Part shown: positions 43,745 to 52,278 of the stretch, in pieces
Position numbering within the stretch: the stretch's first letter is position 1
Layout: each line of letters begins with the position of its first letter
Assembly (NCBI GenBank): GCA_016870355.1
Contig: VGBR01000004.1
Location: forward strand, 124,001-188,000
Length of the DNA: 64,000 nucleotides
Direction of reading: 5' to 3'
Source of the DNA: Actinomycetota bacterium
GTDB lineage: Bacteria > Actinomycetota > Acidimicrobiia > IMCC26256 > PALSA-555
Made by a program: the position numbers and the translations under genes
Notes under the pieces: model-generated
Seen by the model: only the letters and a program-made list of their open reading frames with translations
Databases searched by the model: none
Told to the model about the DNA's origin: nothing

Positions 43745-44667
43745 TTCACCACCACCGGGTTCACAGGGCTGCCGACTCCACCGGTCAGTGGCATCGGTGA
43801 CGCATCGAGGAAGAAGGCGTACCGGCCGTCGTTCGCACAGTCGACTGCGAGCTCCTCGAGATCCCAGTTCTGCCCCTGCGTCATCCCCATGTCGACGAGA
43901 TGCAGCAAGTGCACCGGGAGCACAGCGTCTTCGCGCTCGGACGGGTACACCTCGAACGTGATGTTGTCGGTGGCGACGGCGGCGACGTCGTGGTCACGGA
44001 ACCACTGCACCGACTGGAGCGACGGGCCGGGCGCGGGTACGCCGTACTTCTCACGATCGCCTTCGTGGAACCACTGCATGTGGCCGGTGCGCACGAGGAC
44101 GATGTCGCCCGGCTGCACCTTCACCTTGCCGAGCTCGGCCGCGGCGTCGAGATCGTCACCGGTGAGCGGGTAGCCGCCCTCCACTCGATCGACGCCCTTG
44201 GCGCGCGCGACGTCGAGCAGCACACCCCGACCGACGATGGTCTTGATCTTGTCGATCCCCATCTTCGCGGCGCCGGCTTCGGTGATCGTGTTCGACGGGA
44301 CGCCGTTGTAGAGCTTCCCCTCGTAGCTGACGTGTGCGAGCGCGTCCCAGTGCGTGCACGACTGCACTCCCATCGAGAGCTTGTCGTCGCTCGTCGTGAA
44401 GTTGTCGGGATCACCGGTGAACGCGACGTCGACCATGATCATCTCGCGCTTGGGGTTGTCACGACCTGGGATCGCGCCGGTCTGTGGGCCGTCCTCGTCC
44501 ATCGGCAGACCGAGCGTGAGCCGCCGGCCGCTCTTGATCTCCTTCGCCGCCGACTTCACCACATCGTCGGTGATGAGGTTCAGCGTGCCGATCTCGTCGT
44601 CGTCACCCCAACGTCCCCAGTTGCGGACCTTCGCCGCGAGCTCCTTGACGTCGTCAGGTAATGCCAT
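43741..44667 (-). CDS. Cyclase family protein (kynurenine formamidase-like)
   Basis: 308 residues from ATG 44667 with GGGGGAA upstream. Metal-dependent hydrolase of the cyclase/formamidase fold: the ligand motif is His106-x-Asp108-x3-His112 (SCTHWDALAHVSY), and the C-terminal VHLLHLVDMGMTQGQNWDLEEL carries the late His and Glu. Members open lactones, hydrolyse formamides, or cyclise; substrate unknown here. It overlaps the PPOX gene and is 15 bases downstream of the alcohol dehydrogenase gene, forming a three-gene operon. Confidence 0.83.
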   Translation of the reverse strand: MALPDDVKELAAKVRNWGRWGDDDEIGTLNLITDDVVKSAAKEIKSGRRLTLGLPMDEDGPQTGAIPGRDNPKREMIMVDVAFTGDPDNFTTSDDKLSMGVQSCTHWDALAHVSYEGKLYNGVPSNTITEAGAAKMGIDKIKTIVGRGVLLDVARAKGVDRVEGGYPLTGDDLDAAAELGKVKVQPGDIVLVRTGHMQWFHEGDREKYGVPAPGPSLQSVQWFRDHDVAAVATDNITFEVYPSEREDAVLPVHLLHLVDMGMTQGQNWDLEELAVDCANDGRYAFFLDASPMPLTGGVGSPVNPVVVK

Positions 44668-44682
44668 GCGCTCGTTCCCCCG

Positions 44683-45798
44683 TTAGGCCGCGGAGACCAT
44701 GAGGACACCGCGGGCGAGCTTGCCCTCGTGCAGGTCGTGCGTCGCCGACTCCCAGTCTTCGAGCGGGTACTTCGCGCTCACGAGCTCGTCGAGCTTGATC
44801 ATCCCTTGCTTGTAGGCCTGCACGATCAGCGGGATGTCCCAGTGCGGGCGATGTGACCCGGCACGGGATCCGGTCAGCGTGCGCTCGACGTGCGTGAGCA
44901 GCGTGACCTGCGCCGGCACCGTCGCGTCGAACGCGGGCACACCGACGGCGACTGCAGTGCCGCCCCAATCGAGCATCTGGAGGCACTGGTTCAAGATCGC
45001 CGGGTTCCCGACGCAGTCGAACGCGTAGTCGATGCCGCCTTCGCCGAAGGACCCGACGATGTTGGCGATCTGCGTCGGGTGGTTCTTGCGCACCGTCTCG
45101 ACGACGTCGACGTCAGATCCGGCGACGATGAAGTCGGTCGCTCCGAACTCCCGCGCCAGCTTCTCCTTGGAGGCGACCGTGTCGATCGCGTAGATGCGGC
45201 TCGCACCCCTGACCTTCGCGGCCTGGATCACGTTGAGACCGACCCCACCAACGCCGACGACCGCACACGTGTCGCCGATGCCGAGGTTCGTGCGGTTCCA
45301 GACCGTGCCGATCCCGGTGAGCACGCCGCAGCCGATGAGGCAGGCGACGTTGAGGTCGATGTCGTCATCGATCTTCACGCACTGCACCGCTTGCACGACC
45401 GTGTACTCCGAGAGGCAGGAGGTGGCCGCGAAGTTCCACGCGTCGTCACCCGCCACTTTGAATGGTTGGCTCGCGTTGGAGATGCTCTTGCGGCAGTAGG
45501 CGGGTCGGCCGGTCTCACACCACTTGCACGCGCCGCAGAACGCCATGGTGTGCAGCACGACGTGGTCGCCCACGGCGACGTTGGTGACTGCTTCGCCGAT
45601 CTCGTCGACGATGCCGGCGCCTTCGTGTCCGAGCACCGCGGGCGACGGCCACGGGATGGTGCCGTCAATCACCGACAGGTCGCTGTGGCACAACCCGGCC
45701 GACACCACGCGCACGCGCACCTCGGTGGGCCCCGGCGCACGAACGTCGACGTCGTCGCGGATCGCGGCCTTCTCGCCGTCGAACACCAATGCCTTCAT
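44683..45798 (-). CDS. Zn-dependent medium-chain alcohol dehydrogenase
   Basis: 371 residues from ATG 45798 (the longer frame upstream lies in an intergenic repeat). Catalytic zinc: Cys37, His58-Glu59, Cys157; structural zinc: Cys88, Cys91, Cys94, Cys102; cofactor motif GVGGVG at 182-187. Paralogue of 944-2029 with the same ligand spacing. Together with the aldehyde dehydrogenase encoded upstream it could oxidise a primary alcohol to an acid, for example the product of side-chain hydroxylation by the P450, but this is inferred from position. Confidence 0.87.
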   Translation of the reverse strand: MKALVFDGEKAAIRDDVDVRAPGPTEVRVRVVSAGLCHSDLSVIDGTIPWPSPAVLGHEGAGIVDEIGEAVTNVAVGDHVVLHTMAFCGACKWCETGRPAYCRKSISNASQPFKVAGDDAWNFAATSCLSEYTVVQAVQCVKIDDDIDLNVACLIGCGVLTGIGTVWNRTNLGIGDTCAVVGVGGVGLNVIQAAKVRGASRIYAIDTVASKEKLAREFGATDFIVAGSDVDVVETVRKNHPTQIANIVGSFGEGGIDYAFDCVGNPAILNQCLQMLDWGGTAVAVGVPAFDATVPAQVTLLTHVERTLTGSRAGSHRPHWDIPLIVQAYKQGMIKLDELVSAKYPLEDWESATHDLHEGKLARGVLMVSAA

Positions 45799-45808
45799 CG
45801 ATCTTTGC

Positions 45809-45860
45809 TCCGCTCCCACTCCGCTGCTTCCGCTGCGCTCCATCCGCTCCGTTCGCTCCG
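45809..45860. repeat. Intergenic repeat, module A
   Basis: CGCTCCCACTCCGCTGCTTC from 45811, one base different from the copies at 13679 and 20910, followed by CGCTGCGCTCCATCCGCTCC, which also recurs after the 20910 copy. It lies between the alcohol dehydrogenase start and the aldehyde dehydrogenase stop. Confidence 0.55.
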
Positions 45861-45886
45861 CAAGTCCGTGCTCCCTCCGTCCACCA

Positions 45887-47344
45887 TCAACCAGGCCAGA
45901 TGATGCTCTGGAGCTCGGTGTGCGCATAGAGACCGAAGTCGCCTCCGTCACGACCAACACCGCTCATCTTGAAGCCACCGAACGGCGCTTCATGGTTGCG
46001 CTGCGCGGTGTTGATGCCGACGTGGCCCGCCTCGAGCTGCTGCGCGATGCCGTACGCCCTGCTGGTGTCCTCGGAGAACACGTAGTCGTAGAGCCCGTAG
46101 GGTGAGTCGTTGGCGATCTGGACGGCGTGATCATCGTCCTCGGCCGGCACGACCACGAGGACCGGCCCGAAGATCTCCTCGCGCACGGCAGTCATCTCGT
46201 TCGTGCACTCGGCCAGCAGGGTGGGACCGACGTAGAAGCCGCGTTCCATGTGCTCGGGTCGGCGGCCGTCGACCACCAGGTTGGCACCCTCGTCCACGCC
46301 GCCTTGGATGTAGCCCTCGACGCGCGCGCGGTGCGCGCTGGTGATGACCGGCCCCACCATGGTCGCGGGGTCCTCGGGCGGTCCGACCGTCAGGTTCGGT
46401 GCGGTCGCCGCGAGCCCGGCCACCAATGCTTCGTATTGGCTCTTGTGCACGATCGCCCGCGTGGGCGCGGTGCAGATCTGTCCAGAGTGGAAGCCCCACA
46501 CGCTCGCGAGCCCGGTGATCGCCTTCGTCAGGTCCGCGTCCTCGCACACGATGCACGCCCCCTTGCCACCCAGCTCGAGCAGCAGCCGCTTCATCGTCCG
46601 CGCCCCGGCCTCGTAGATGCGCACCCCGACGCTGGTGGAGCCGGTGAAGCTGACCATGTCGACGTTGGGTGACTCGACGAGCGCGGCACCGACCTCGGGG
46701 GCCGATCCGGTGACGACGTTCACGACACCGGGCGGGAACCCGACCTCGCGGCAGATGTCGGCGAACTCGATGATCGCCAATGGATCCTGTGGTGCCGGCT
46801 TCATCACGATGGTGTTGCCGGTGGCGAGCGCCGGCCCGACCTTCCCCGCCATGTTCACCAGTGGGAAGTTGTAGGCGGTGATGCATGCGACGACGCCGAC
46901 GGGCTGACGCAGCACCTGCCCGCCGATCACGCCGCCTGGAGCCAAGGGTGTCGTCGGCATGATCGAAGGCGGCAAGGCCACGCCGATGTCTGTGGTCGCT
47001 CCCCTCGCGTAGCGCTGGAAGCGTGCGACCGCTTGAGGCACCTGGAGCGCAGAGCCGACCGTCACCGTCGCGCCGGTCTCCGCCATGATCAGCGGCAGCA
47101 GGTCGTCGCTCCTCGCTTGAATGGCCGCCGCCAGCTTCAACAGCAGCTCGGCACGCGCTTCGGGCTTCGTGCGCTTCCATCCCGGCGACGCGTCGCGCGC
47201 CGCCTGCGCGGCGGCCTCCGCGTCCTGGGCGCTTGCTTCTGGTGCCTCTCCCACCACCTCCTCGGTCGCAGGGTTGATCACCTCGTACACGCCGGCGCCG
47301 CCCGGCGCCCAGTCGCCGCCGATCAGCAGCTGGTACGACTTCAC
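45887..47344 (-). CDS. Aldehyde dehydrogenase family protein
   Basis: 485 residues from GTG 47344 (V-K-S-Y-Q-L-L-I-G-G, the usual ALDH opening). The catalytic set is complete: Asn159 (TAYNFP), Lys182 (MKPAP), Glu257 (LELGGKG) and nucleophile Cys291 (GQICTAP); the cofactor turn is FTGSTSVG. Oxidises an aldehyde to the acid with NAD(P). The gene is 88 bases upstream of the alcohol dehydrogenase gene, with an intergenic repeat between, and 103 bases downstream of the amidohydrolase gene with another repeat between. Confidence 0.88.
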   Translation of the reverse strand: MKSYQLLIGGDWAPGGAGVYEVINPATEEVVGEAPEASAQDAEAAAQAARDASPGWKRTKPEARAELLLKLAAAIQARSDDLLPLIMAETGATVTVGSALQVPQAVARFQRYARGATTDIGVALPPSIMPTTPLAPGGVIGGQVLRQPVGVVACITAYNFPLVNMAGKVGPALATGNTIVMKPAPQDPLAIIEFADICREVGFPPGVVNVVTGSAPEVGAALVESPNVDMVSFTGSTSVGVRIYEAGARTMKRLLLELGGKGACIVCEDADLTKAITGLASVWGFHSGQICTAPTRAIVHKSQYEALVAGLAATAPNLTVGPPEDPATMVGPVITSAHRARVEGYIQGGVDEGANLVVDGRRPEHMERGFYVGPTLLAECTNEMTAVREEIFGPVLVVVPAEDDDHAVQIANDSPYGLYDYVFSEDTSRAYGIAQQLEAGHVGINTAQRNHEAPFGGFKMSGVGRDGGDFGLYAHTELQSIIWPG

Positions 47345-47348
47345 TACT

Positions 47349-47400
47349 CGCTCGCTCTCTGTAGGTCGGGATACCCGACCCACGGGCGTTCGCTCGCTGG
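47349..47400. repeat. Intergenic repeat, module B
   Basis: Contains the palindrome GTCGGGATACCCGAC (47365-47379), followed by GGGCGTTCG, with CTCGCTCGCTCTCTG before it. Same arrangement as at 13725-13770 and, on the other strand, at 58261 and 63801. Confidence 0.6.
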
Positions 47401-47447
47401 CGAGCGCCTCCGCTTCGCTTCGGCGCCGCACGGTAGTCGCACGAGCA

Positions 47448-49178
47448 TCACGGGCCGGCCGGGACGAGGACGGTGCGGGTGTCGCGGCCGGAGCGCAGGA
47501 CCTGACCGGGAAGCTCACCCGTGGCCGCACCGTCGGCGACGATGGCGCGCCCGTTCACGTAGACCCGTTCCACGCCTTTCGATCCGGCCGCGAGCCGCTT
47601 CTCGCCTCCAGGCAGGTCGTAGACGAGCGTCACGTCCTCCATGTCGATGGTGTCGGCGTCGAAGACCACCAGGTCGGCGTACGCGCCCTCGGCGAGCACA
47701 CCCCGGTCCCGCAACCCGAACAGCTCGGCCGGCGCCTGGGTGATCATCTGCACCGCGCGCTCGAGCGGCACGAGCCGGCGACCGCGGATGCAGTCGGCGA
47801 GGAAGCGTGAGGTGTACGGGGCGCCGCACATGCGGTCGAGGTGCGCACCGGCGTCCGAGCCGCCCAGCAGCACGTCGTCCCGAGCCCACGCGTCCTTGCG
47901 AAGCTGCCACGACTCGTCGTCACTGTCGGTGGGCAGCGGCCAGAGCACCGTGCGCAGGTCGTCTTCCAGCACGACGTCGAGCAACGTGTCGAACACCCCG
48001 TTCCCGCGTTCCTTCGCGAGGTCATCGATGCGACGGCCCTTCAATCCCTCGTTTGCCGCCGAGTAGGTGTCACCGAGCATGTAGCGACCCCAGCTCGTGA
48101 GCCGAGCGATCACGCCGGCCTCGGGCGAGCGCGCGCTCTCGTCCAGGAAGCGCCGCACCTCGGGATCGCGCAGCTTCGCCATGCGCTCTGGAACCGGCAG
48201 GTTCATCACGCTCGCCCAGTCCGGGAGCATGAACAGCGCGCAGTAGTTGAGGAAGCTCATGTTCATCTCGATGAGCACCGGCATCGTCAGCGCGACCGAG
48301 CGTCCACCGCGGGCCGCCGCGTTCGCGTTGGCCGCTAGCTGCTCGCGGTAACGATCGGGCTCCTTCGAGTCGATCGTGAGCACGTTCCAGTTGAGCGGCC
48401 GTCGCGCCGCGAGCGACATCTCTGCCATCAGGTCGACCTCGTCCGGCCGGAAGCCCCGAAGACATCCGTCGGTCACGTATTCGAGCGTCGTGCCTTCGTG
48501 GGCGCGGACCGCAGCGCAGAGCGCGAGCACCTCGTCGCTGCTCGCGACGCGCGACGCCACTGGTCGACCGTCGCCATCGGAGTGGGTGAACGACAACGTC
48601 GTGGAGAAGCCAAGCCCTCCGGCGTCGATGCACTCCGCCAGCAGCGCGGTCATCGTGGCGACCTCGTCGTCGGTTGCTTCGCGCTCGACGGCCTCCGCTC
48701 CCATGACCTTGCGCCGGATCGCGCAATGGCCGACCAAGAAGCCGGCGTTCACACCGATGTTCCCGTCGAGGGCACTCAGATACTCCGCGAAGCTCGACCA
48801 GCTCCACGGCACCCCGTCTTCGAGTGCCTTCAGCGGCATGCCCTCGACCTTCGCCATCATGCGGCGCGTGTAGTCGGCGTCGCGCGCGTCGAGCGGCGCG
48901 AGCGTGAAGCCGCAGTTGCCCCCGAGGATCGTCGTGACACCGTGCATGCTCGACGACGTGGCTCCGGGATCCCAGAACAGCTGCGCGTCGTAGTGCGTGT
49001 GCGGATCGACGAAGCCCGGCGTGACCACCAGGTCGGTCGCATCGACGGTCTCGCTCGCCTCGTCGTCGATGTCACCCACCGCCACGATGCGACCGGCGCG
49101 CACACCGACGTCGGCTCGACGACCGGTGGCGCCGGTGCCGTCGACCACGGTGCCGCCACGGATCAAGAGGTCGAGCAT
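47448..49178 (-). CDS. Amidohydrolase, N-acyl-D-amino-acid deacylase-like
   Basis: 576 residues from ATG 49178 with GGCGGAGG six bases upstream. Paralogue of 40456-42168: His60-Thr-His62 in VDPHTHYDAQ, Cys89 in GGNCGF, SDAGAHLDR near the end, then the same ALLxSGRDTRTV C-terminus. Most of its length aligns by eye with the other copy. A perfect KstR-type motif lies 22 bases upstream, so this copy appears tied to steroid control, whereas the other has the second-type palindrome. Metal-dependent hydrolysis of an amide or cyclic amide is the family reaction; the true substrate is unknown. Confidence 0.85.
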   Translation of the reverse strand: MLDLLIRGGTVVDGTGATGRRADVGVRAGRIVAVGDIDDEASETVDATDLVVTPGFVDPHTHYDAQLFWDPGATSSSMHGVTTILGGNCGFTLAPLDARDADYTRRMMAKVEGMPLKALEDGVPWSWSSFAEYLSALDGNIGVNAGFLVGHCAIRRKVMGAEAVEREATDDEVATMTALLAECIDAGGLGFSTTLSFTHSDGDGRPVASRVASSDEVLALCAAVRAHEGTTLEYVTDGCLRGFRPDEVDLMAEMSLAARRPLNWNVLTIDSKEPDRYREQLAANANAAARGGRSVALTMPVLIEMNMSFLNYCALFMLPDWASVMNLPVPERMAKLRDPEVRRFLDESARSPEAGVIARLTSWGRYMLGDTYSAANEGLKGRRIDDLAKERGNGVFDTLLDVVLEDDLRTVLWPLPTDSDDESWQLRKDAWARDDVLLGGSDAGAHLDRMCGAPYTSRFLADCIRGRRLVPLERAVQMITQAPAELFGLRDRGVLAEGAYADLVVFDADTIDMEDVTLVYDLPGGEKRLAAGSKGVERVYVNGRAIVADGAATGELPGQVLRSGRDTRTVLVPAGP

Positions 49179-49199
49179 CGGGCCTCCGCCAGCCGGGGT

Positions 49200-49213
49200 T
49201 GGAACGCGTTCTA
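49200..49213. promoter_or_regulatory. KstR-type operator before the amidohydrolase
   Basis: TGGAACGCGTTCTA matches TnnAACnnGTTnnA at all fixed positions and is flanked to give AACTAGAACGCGTTCCA on the minus strand. It is 22 bases upstream of ATG 49178. Confidence 0.65.
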
Positions 49214-49373
49214 GTTTTGCCGGGCGCGACGGCCGAGGCAAGACCGACGCCCCCCGGCCGGCCAGGGGCCGGATCCCCGGGCCCGCGGTGGGTCAGCGAC
49301 GAACGGCAAGTAGCGTGGCGCCCGGCCTGGTCAGGGGGAGTACCAGGACCTTCTCCAATTACAAGGAGATCCC

Positions 49374-50639
49374 ATGGCAATGAAGCCAATAATGAAGAAG
49401 ACGGGCTCGGCCGTCGCGATCGCCTGCGTGGCGCTCGCCGCGGTCGCAGTGCCTGTAGGCGCAGGGGGTGACCGCGGCAACGTCGACGGCACGCTCGTGC
49501 TGGGGAGCTTGGCACCCGAGACGGGCGACCTGAGCTCGATCGCCCAGTCACTCCGGGTGCCGGTCGACATCGCGATCGACGAGATCAACGCCGCTGGCGG
49601 TGTGAACGACACGCCGGTGACGTACGTGACTGGTGACGACGGGACGGACCCCGAAGTCGCCGGCGCGACCATCGATCGCATGCTCACCTCCGACCTGGTC
49701 GACGTGATGACGGGCCCGGCGTCCTCGACGACCGCGCTCGGCGTGCTCGACCGGATCGAGACCAACCAGGCGCTGCTGTGCTCAGGCTCGAACACGTCGC
49801 CCGCGCTCTCCGAGAAGGGGATCGGCGGCGGCTTCTACCTGCGCACCGCGCCGCCCGACAAGCTCCAGGCACCGGCCACCGCAGAGATCATCCTCGGTGA
49901 TGGCAACTCCAACGTCGCGGTCGTCGCGCTGAACGACGACTACGGCCAGGGCTACGCCAAGGCGATCTCCAAGGCGCTGAAGCGCGGCGGTGCGAAGGTT
50001 GTGGCCAACGTGGCGTACGACCCCGAGGGTGACGTGTTCGACAGCGACGCGCAGGAAGTCGCCGACGCCAACCCCGACGCGATCGCGCTGATCGCGTTCC
50101 CGGACACCGGGTCGAAGGTCATCCAGGCGCTCATCGCGGCGGGCGTGGGCCCGGCCGATGTGCCGCTGTACACCACGGACGGTCTCGACGACTCGTCGAT
50201 CCCTGAGCTGGTCGACCCCGCAAACCTCGGCATCATGGCCGGGACGAAGGGGACCACCCCGGCCGCAGCACCAGCAGGCATCGAGCACCCGTTCGCGGAA
50301 GTGTTCGCTGCCACCGGCGTGGACACCGTGTTCTCCTCCTACTACTACGACTGCGCCATGATCATGGCGTTGGCCGCAGAGTCGGCGGGCACGGACGACC
50401 CGGTCGAGATCAAGGCGAACATCAAGAAGATCCTCAAGGGTGACGTCGAGTGCCAGACCTTCGCGGACTGCAAGGAAGCGCTCGACGCTGGTGACACCAT
50501 CAACTACAACGGCGCGGCATCCGAGTACGCCAAGTTCGGTGCCCACGAGCCGAAGGTTGGTGTCTACGACGTGTACACCTTCGACGAGGCCGGCGAGAAG
50601 TCGACCCTCGGCGAGGACGCGCAGATCAGCGTTCCCTGA
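49374..50639 (+). CDS. Branched-chain-amino-acid-type ABC substrate-binding protein
   Basis: 421 residues, ATG 49374 with AAGGAG seven bases upstream. Signal peptide of about 30 residues (KKTGSAVAIACVALAAVAVPVGAG) without a lipobox Cys. The mature part is a type I periplasmic-binding fold: GTLVLGSLAPETGDLSSIA, then VTYVTGDDGTDPEVAGATID, and VAVVALNDDYGQGYAKA. This LivK-like group binds amino acids but also many aromatic and other acids. Genes for the two ATPases and two permeases lie just downstream on the opposite strand, so all five parts of one importer are present. A carboxylated steroid fragment is a possible but unproven ligand. Confidence 0.87.
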   Translation: MAMKPIMKKTGSAVAIACVALAAVAVPVGAGGDRGNVDGTLVLGSLAPETGDLSSIAQSLRVPVDIAIDEINAAGGVNDTPVTYVTGDDGTDPEVAGATIDRMLTSDLVDVMTGPASSTTALGVLDRIETNQALLCSGSNTSPALSEKGIGGGFYLRTAPPDKLQAPATAEIILGDGNSNVAVVALNDDYGQGYAKAISKALKRGGAKVVANVAYDPEGDVFDSDAQEVADANPDAIALIAFPDTGSKVIQALIAAGVGPADVPLYTTDGLDDSSIPELVDPANLGIMAGTKGTTPAAAPAGIEHPFAEVFAATGVDTVFSSYYYDCAMIMALAAESAGTDDPVEIKANIKKILKGDVECQTFADCKEALDAGDTINYNGAASEYAKFGAHEPKVGVYDVYTFDEAGEKSTLGEDAQISVP

Positions 50640-50663
50640 TCTGATTCGTCGACAAGCACTGCT

Positions 50664-50693
50664 GCTGGGGGCCCGGGAGACCGGGCCCCCAGC
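50664..50693. terminator. Bidirectional terminator hairpin
   Basis: 13-base perfect stem GCTGGGGGCCCGG / CCGGGCCCCCAGC closed by a GAGA tetraloop, 24 bases after the binding-protein stop and 20 bases before the end of the convergent livF-like gene. No U-tract, as is common in high-GC genomes. Confidence 0.7.
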
Positions 50694-50713
50694 TCGTTGG
50701 CGGGCAGGAGCGG

Positions 50714-51460
50714 CTACTCGGCCTTCGCCAGGGCACCCAGGTAGAGCTCGATCACCTTTGGATCGTGCAAGAGCTCGTGCCCGGTGGCGGTGTAGGCGTT
50801 GGTGCCCTGGTCGAGCACGTACCCACGGTGGCAGACCTGCAGGCAGCGCCGGGCGTTCTGCTCCACCATCACCACGGCGGTGCCCGAGGCGTTGAGCGTC
50901 TGCACCCAGGCGAACACCTCGTCCTGCAGCGCGGGTGACAGGCCGGCCGAGGGCTCGTCGAGCAGCAGCACCGCCGGCTCGGCCATCAGCGCGCGCGCCA
51001 CGGCGAGCATCTGACGCTGCCCGCCCGAGAGCCGGTCGGCGCGCTCGTGACGCCGTTCGAGGAGCACCGGGAAGAGCTCCCCCACGGCTTCGATGCCCGC
51101 ATCGAATCGCTCGGGCTCGAGGTACGCGCCCATCCGCAGGTTGTCGACGACGGTGAGCGTTCCGAAGACGTTCTTGGTCTGGGGCACGTAGCCGATGCGA
51201 CTCCGCACCATGTCATGACCCTTCTGCCCGGTGATCTCCTCACCGCGCAGCCAGACGCTCCCGTCACGTACCGGCACGAGACCGAACAATGCCTTCACCA
51301 ACGTCGACTTTCCCGCACCGTTGGGCCCGATGACGCCGACCAGCTCGCCTTCGGCCACGATCAGGTTGCACCCGCGGAGGATGTCGACGCCGGGCAGATA
51401 GCTCGCGACCACTCCTCGCGCTTCGAGGACGGGAACCGTCGGTGCCTCGCTTGCGGTCAT
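50714..51460 (-). CDS. livF: ABC transporter ATP-binding protein, LivF-type
   Basis: 248 residues from ATG 51460, overlapping the livG-like stop (ATGA). Walker A GPNGAGKST at about 44-52, signature LSGGQRQ, Walker B VLLLDEPSAG, and the H-loop region replaced by the LivF-typical MVEQNARR. The text IGYVPQTKNVFGTLTVVDNL is characteristic of LivF. It energises uptake together with the LivG-type subunit. The last gene of the livH-livM-livG-livF run. Confidence 0.9.
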   Translation of the reverse strand: MTASEAPTVPVLEARGVVASYLPGVDILRGCNLIVAEGELVGVIGPNGAGKSTLVKALFGLVPVRDGSVWLRGEEITGQKGHDMVRSRIGYVPQTKNVFGTLTVVDNLRMGAYLEPERFDAGIEAVGELFPVLLERRHERADRLSGGQRQMLAVARALMAEPAVLLLDEPSAGLSPALQDEVFAWVQTLNASGTAVVMVEQNARRCLQVCHRGYVLDQGTNAYTATGHELLHDPKVIELYLGALAKAE

Positions 51461-52275
51461 GTCGGGCCCTCGCTCGTGGGCATCGCCGCCTCGCCGTGAC
51501 GCTCGCCGAGGTACGCATCGATGACCTGCGGATCGGCCACGACCTCCGCGGCGGTACCTTCGGCGATGACGCTCCCCTGGGCCATGCAGATCACGCGATC
51601 GCTGATGCTCCCGACGACGTCCATGTCGTGCTCCACGAACAGCACCGTCGCACCCTCGTCGCGCACGCTGCGGATCCGGTCGAGCAGCTGCTCGGTGAGC
51701 GCGGGGTTCACGCCGGCGGTCGGCTCGTCGAGCATCACGAGGCGCGGGTTGGTCATCAGCGCCCGCCCCAGCTCGAGGAGCTTGCGCTGCCCGCCCGACA
51801 GCGTGCCCGCGTAGTCGTCTCGCTGCTTGGCCAAGCCGACCCACTCGAGCAGCTCGACACCACGGGCTTCGATCCGGGCTTCCTCGTCACACCAGAGACG
51901 CCGGAGCAACGCAGGAAAGAACCCTTCACCCCGCTGCGTCTGCGCCGCGAGCTTCATGTTCTCGAGCACGCTCATCCGGGCGAGCGCCTTGGGGATCTGG
52001 AACGTCCTGACCATGCCCGCCCGGGCGATGCGGTACGCCGGCCAGCCGCTGACGTCGCGGTCGTCGAACGTCCACTCCCCGTGGTCGGCACGCTCGAAGC
52101 CGGTGAGCACGTTGAACAGCGTGGTCTTGCCGGCGCCGTTGGGCCCGATGAGCGCAGTGATCGACCCTCGCATCACCGAGAAGCTCTCGACATCGACGGC
52201 CACGAGCCCACCGAAGGCGCGACGCATGCCCCGTGCCTGCAGGATCGCTCCGTTCGTGGTGGCGTCAGCGCTCAT
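51457..52275 (-). CDS. livG: ABC transporter ATP-binding protein, LivG-type
   Basis: 272 residues from ATG 52275. Walker A GPNGAGKTT, the extended LivG segment VRTFQIPKALARMSVLENM, signature LSGGQRKLLELGRALM, Walker B MLDEPTAGVNP, and H-loop VEHDMDVV. Pairs with the LivF-type subunit. Four bases separate its start from the livM-like stop at 52279. Length normal for the family. Confidence 0.9.
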   Translation of the reverse strand: MSADATTNGAILQARGMRRAFGGLVAVDVESFSVMRGSITALIGPNGAGKTTLFNVLTGFERADHGEWTFDDRDVSGWPAYRIARAGMVRTFQIPKALARMSVLENMKLAAQTQRGEGFFPALLRRLWCDEEARIEARGVELLEWVGLAKQRDDYAGTLSGGQRKLLELGRALMTNPRLVMLDEPTAGVNPALTEQLLDRIRSVRDEGATVLFVEHDMDVVGSISDRVICMAQGSVIAEGTAAEVVADPQVIDAYLGERHGEAAMPTSEGPT

Positions 52276-52278
52276 CGA

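Noticed and set aside
44645-44662. CTTGACGTCGTCAGG near the cyclase start as operator
   Set aside because: It lies within the coding sequence and lacks the 7-3-7 spacing.
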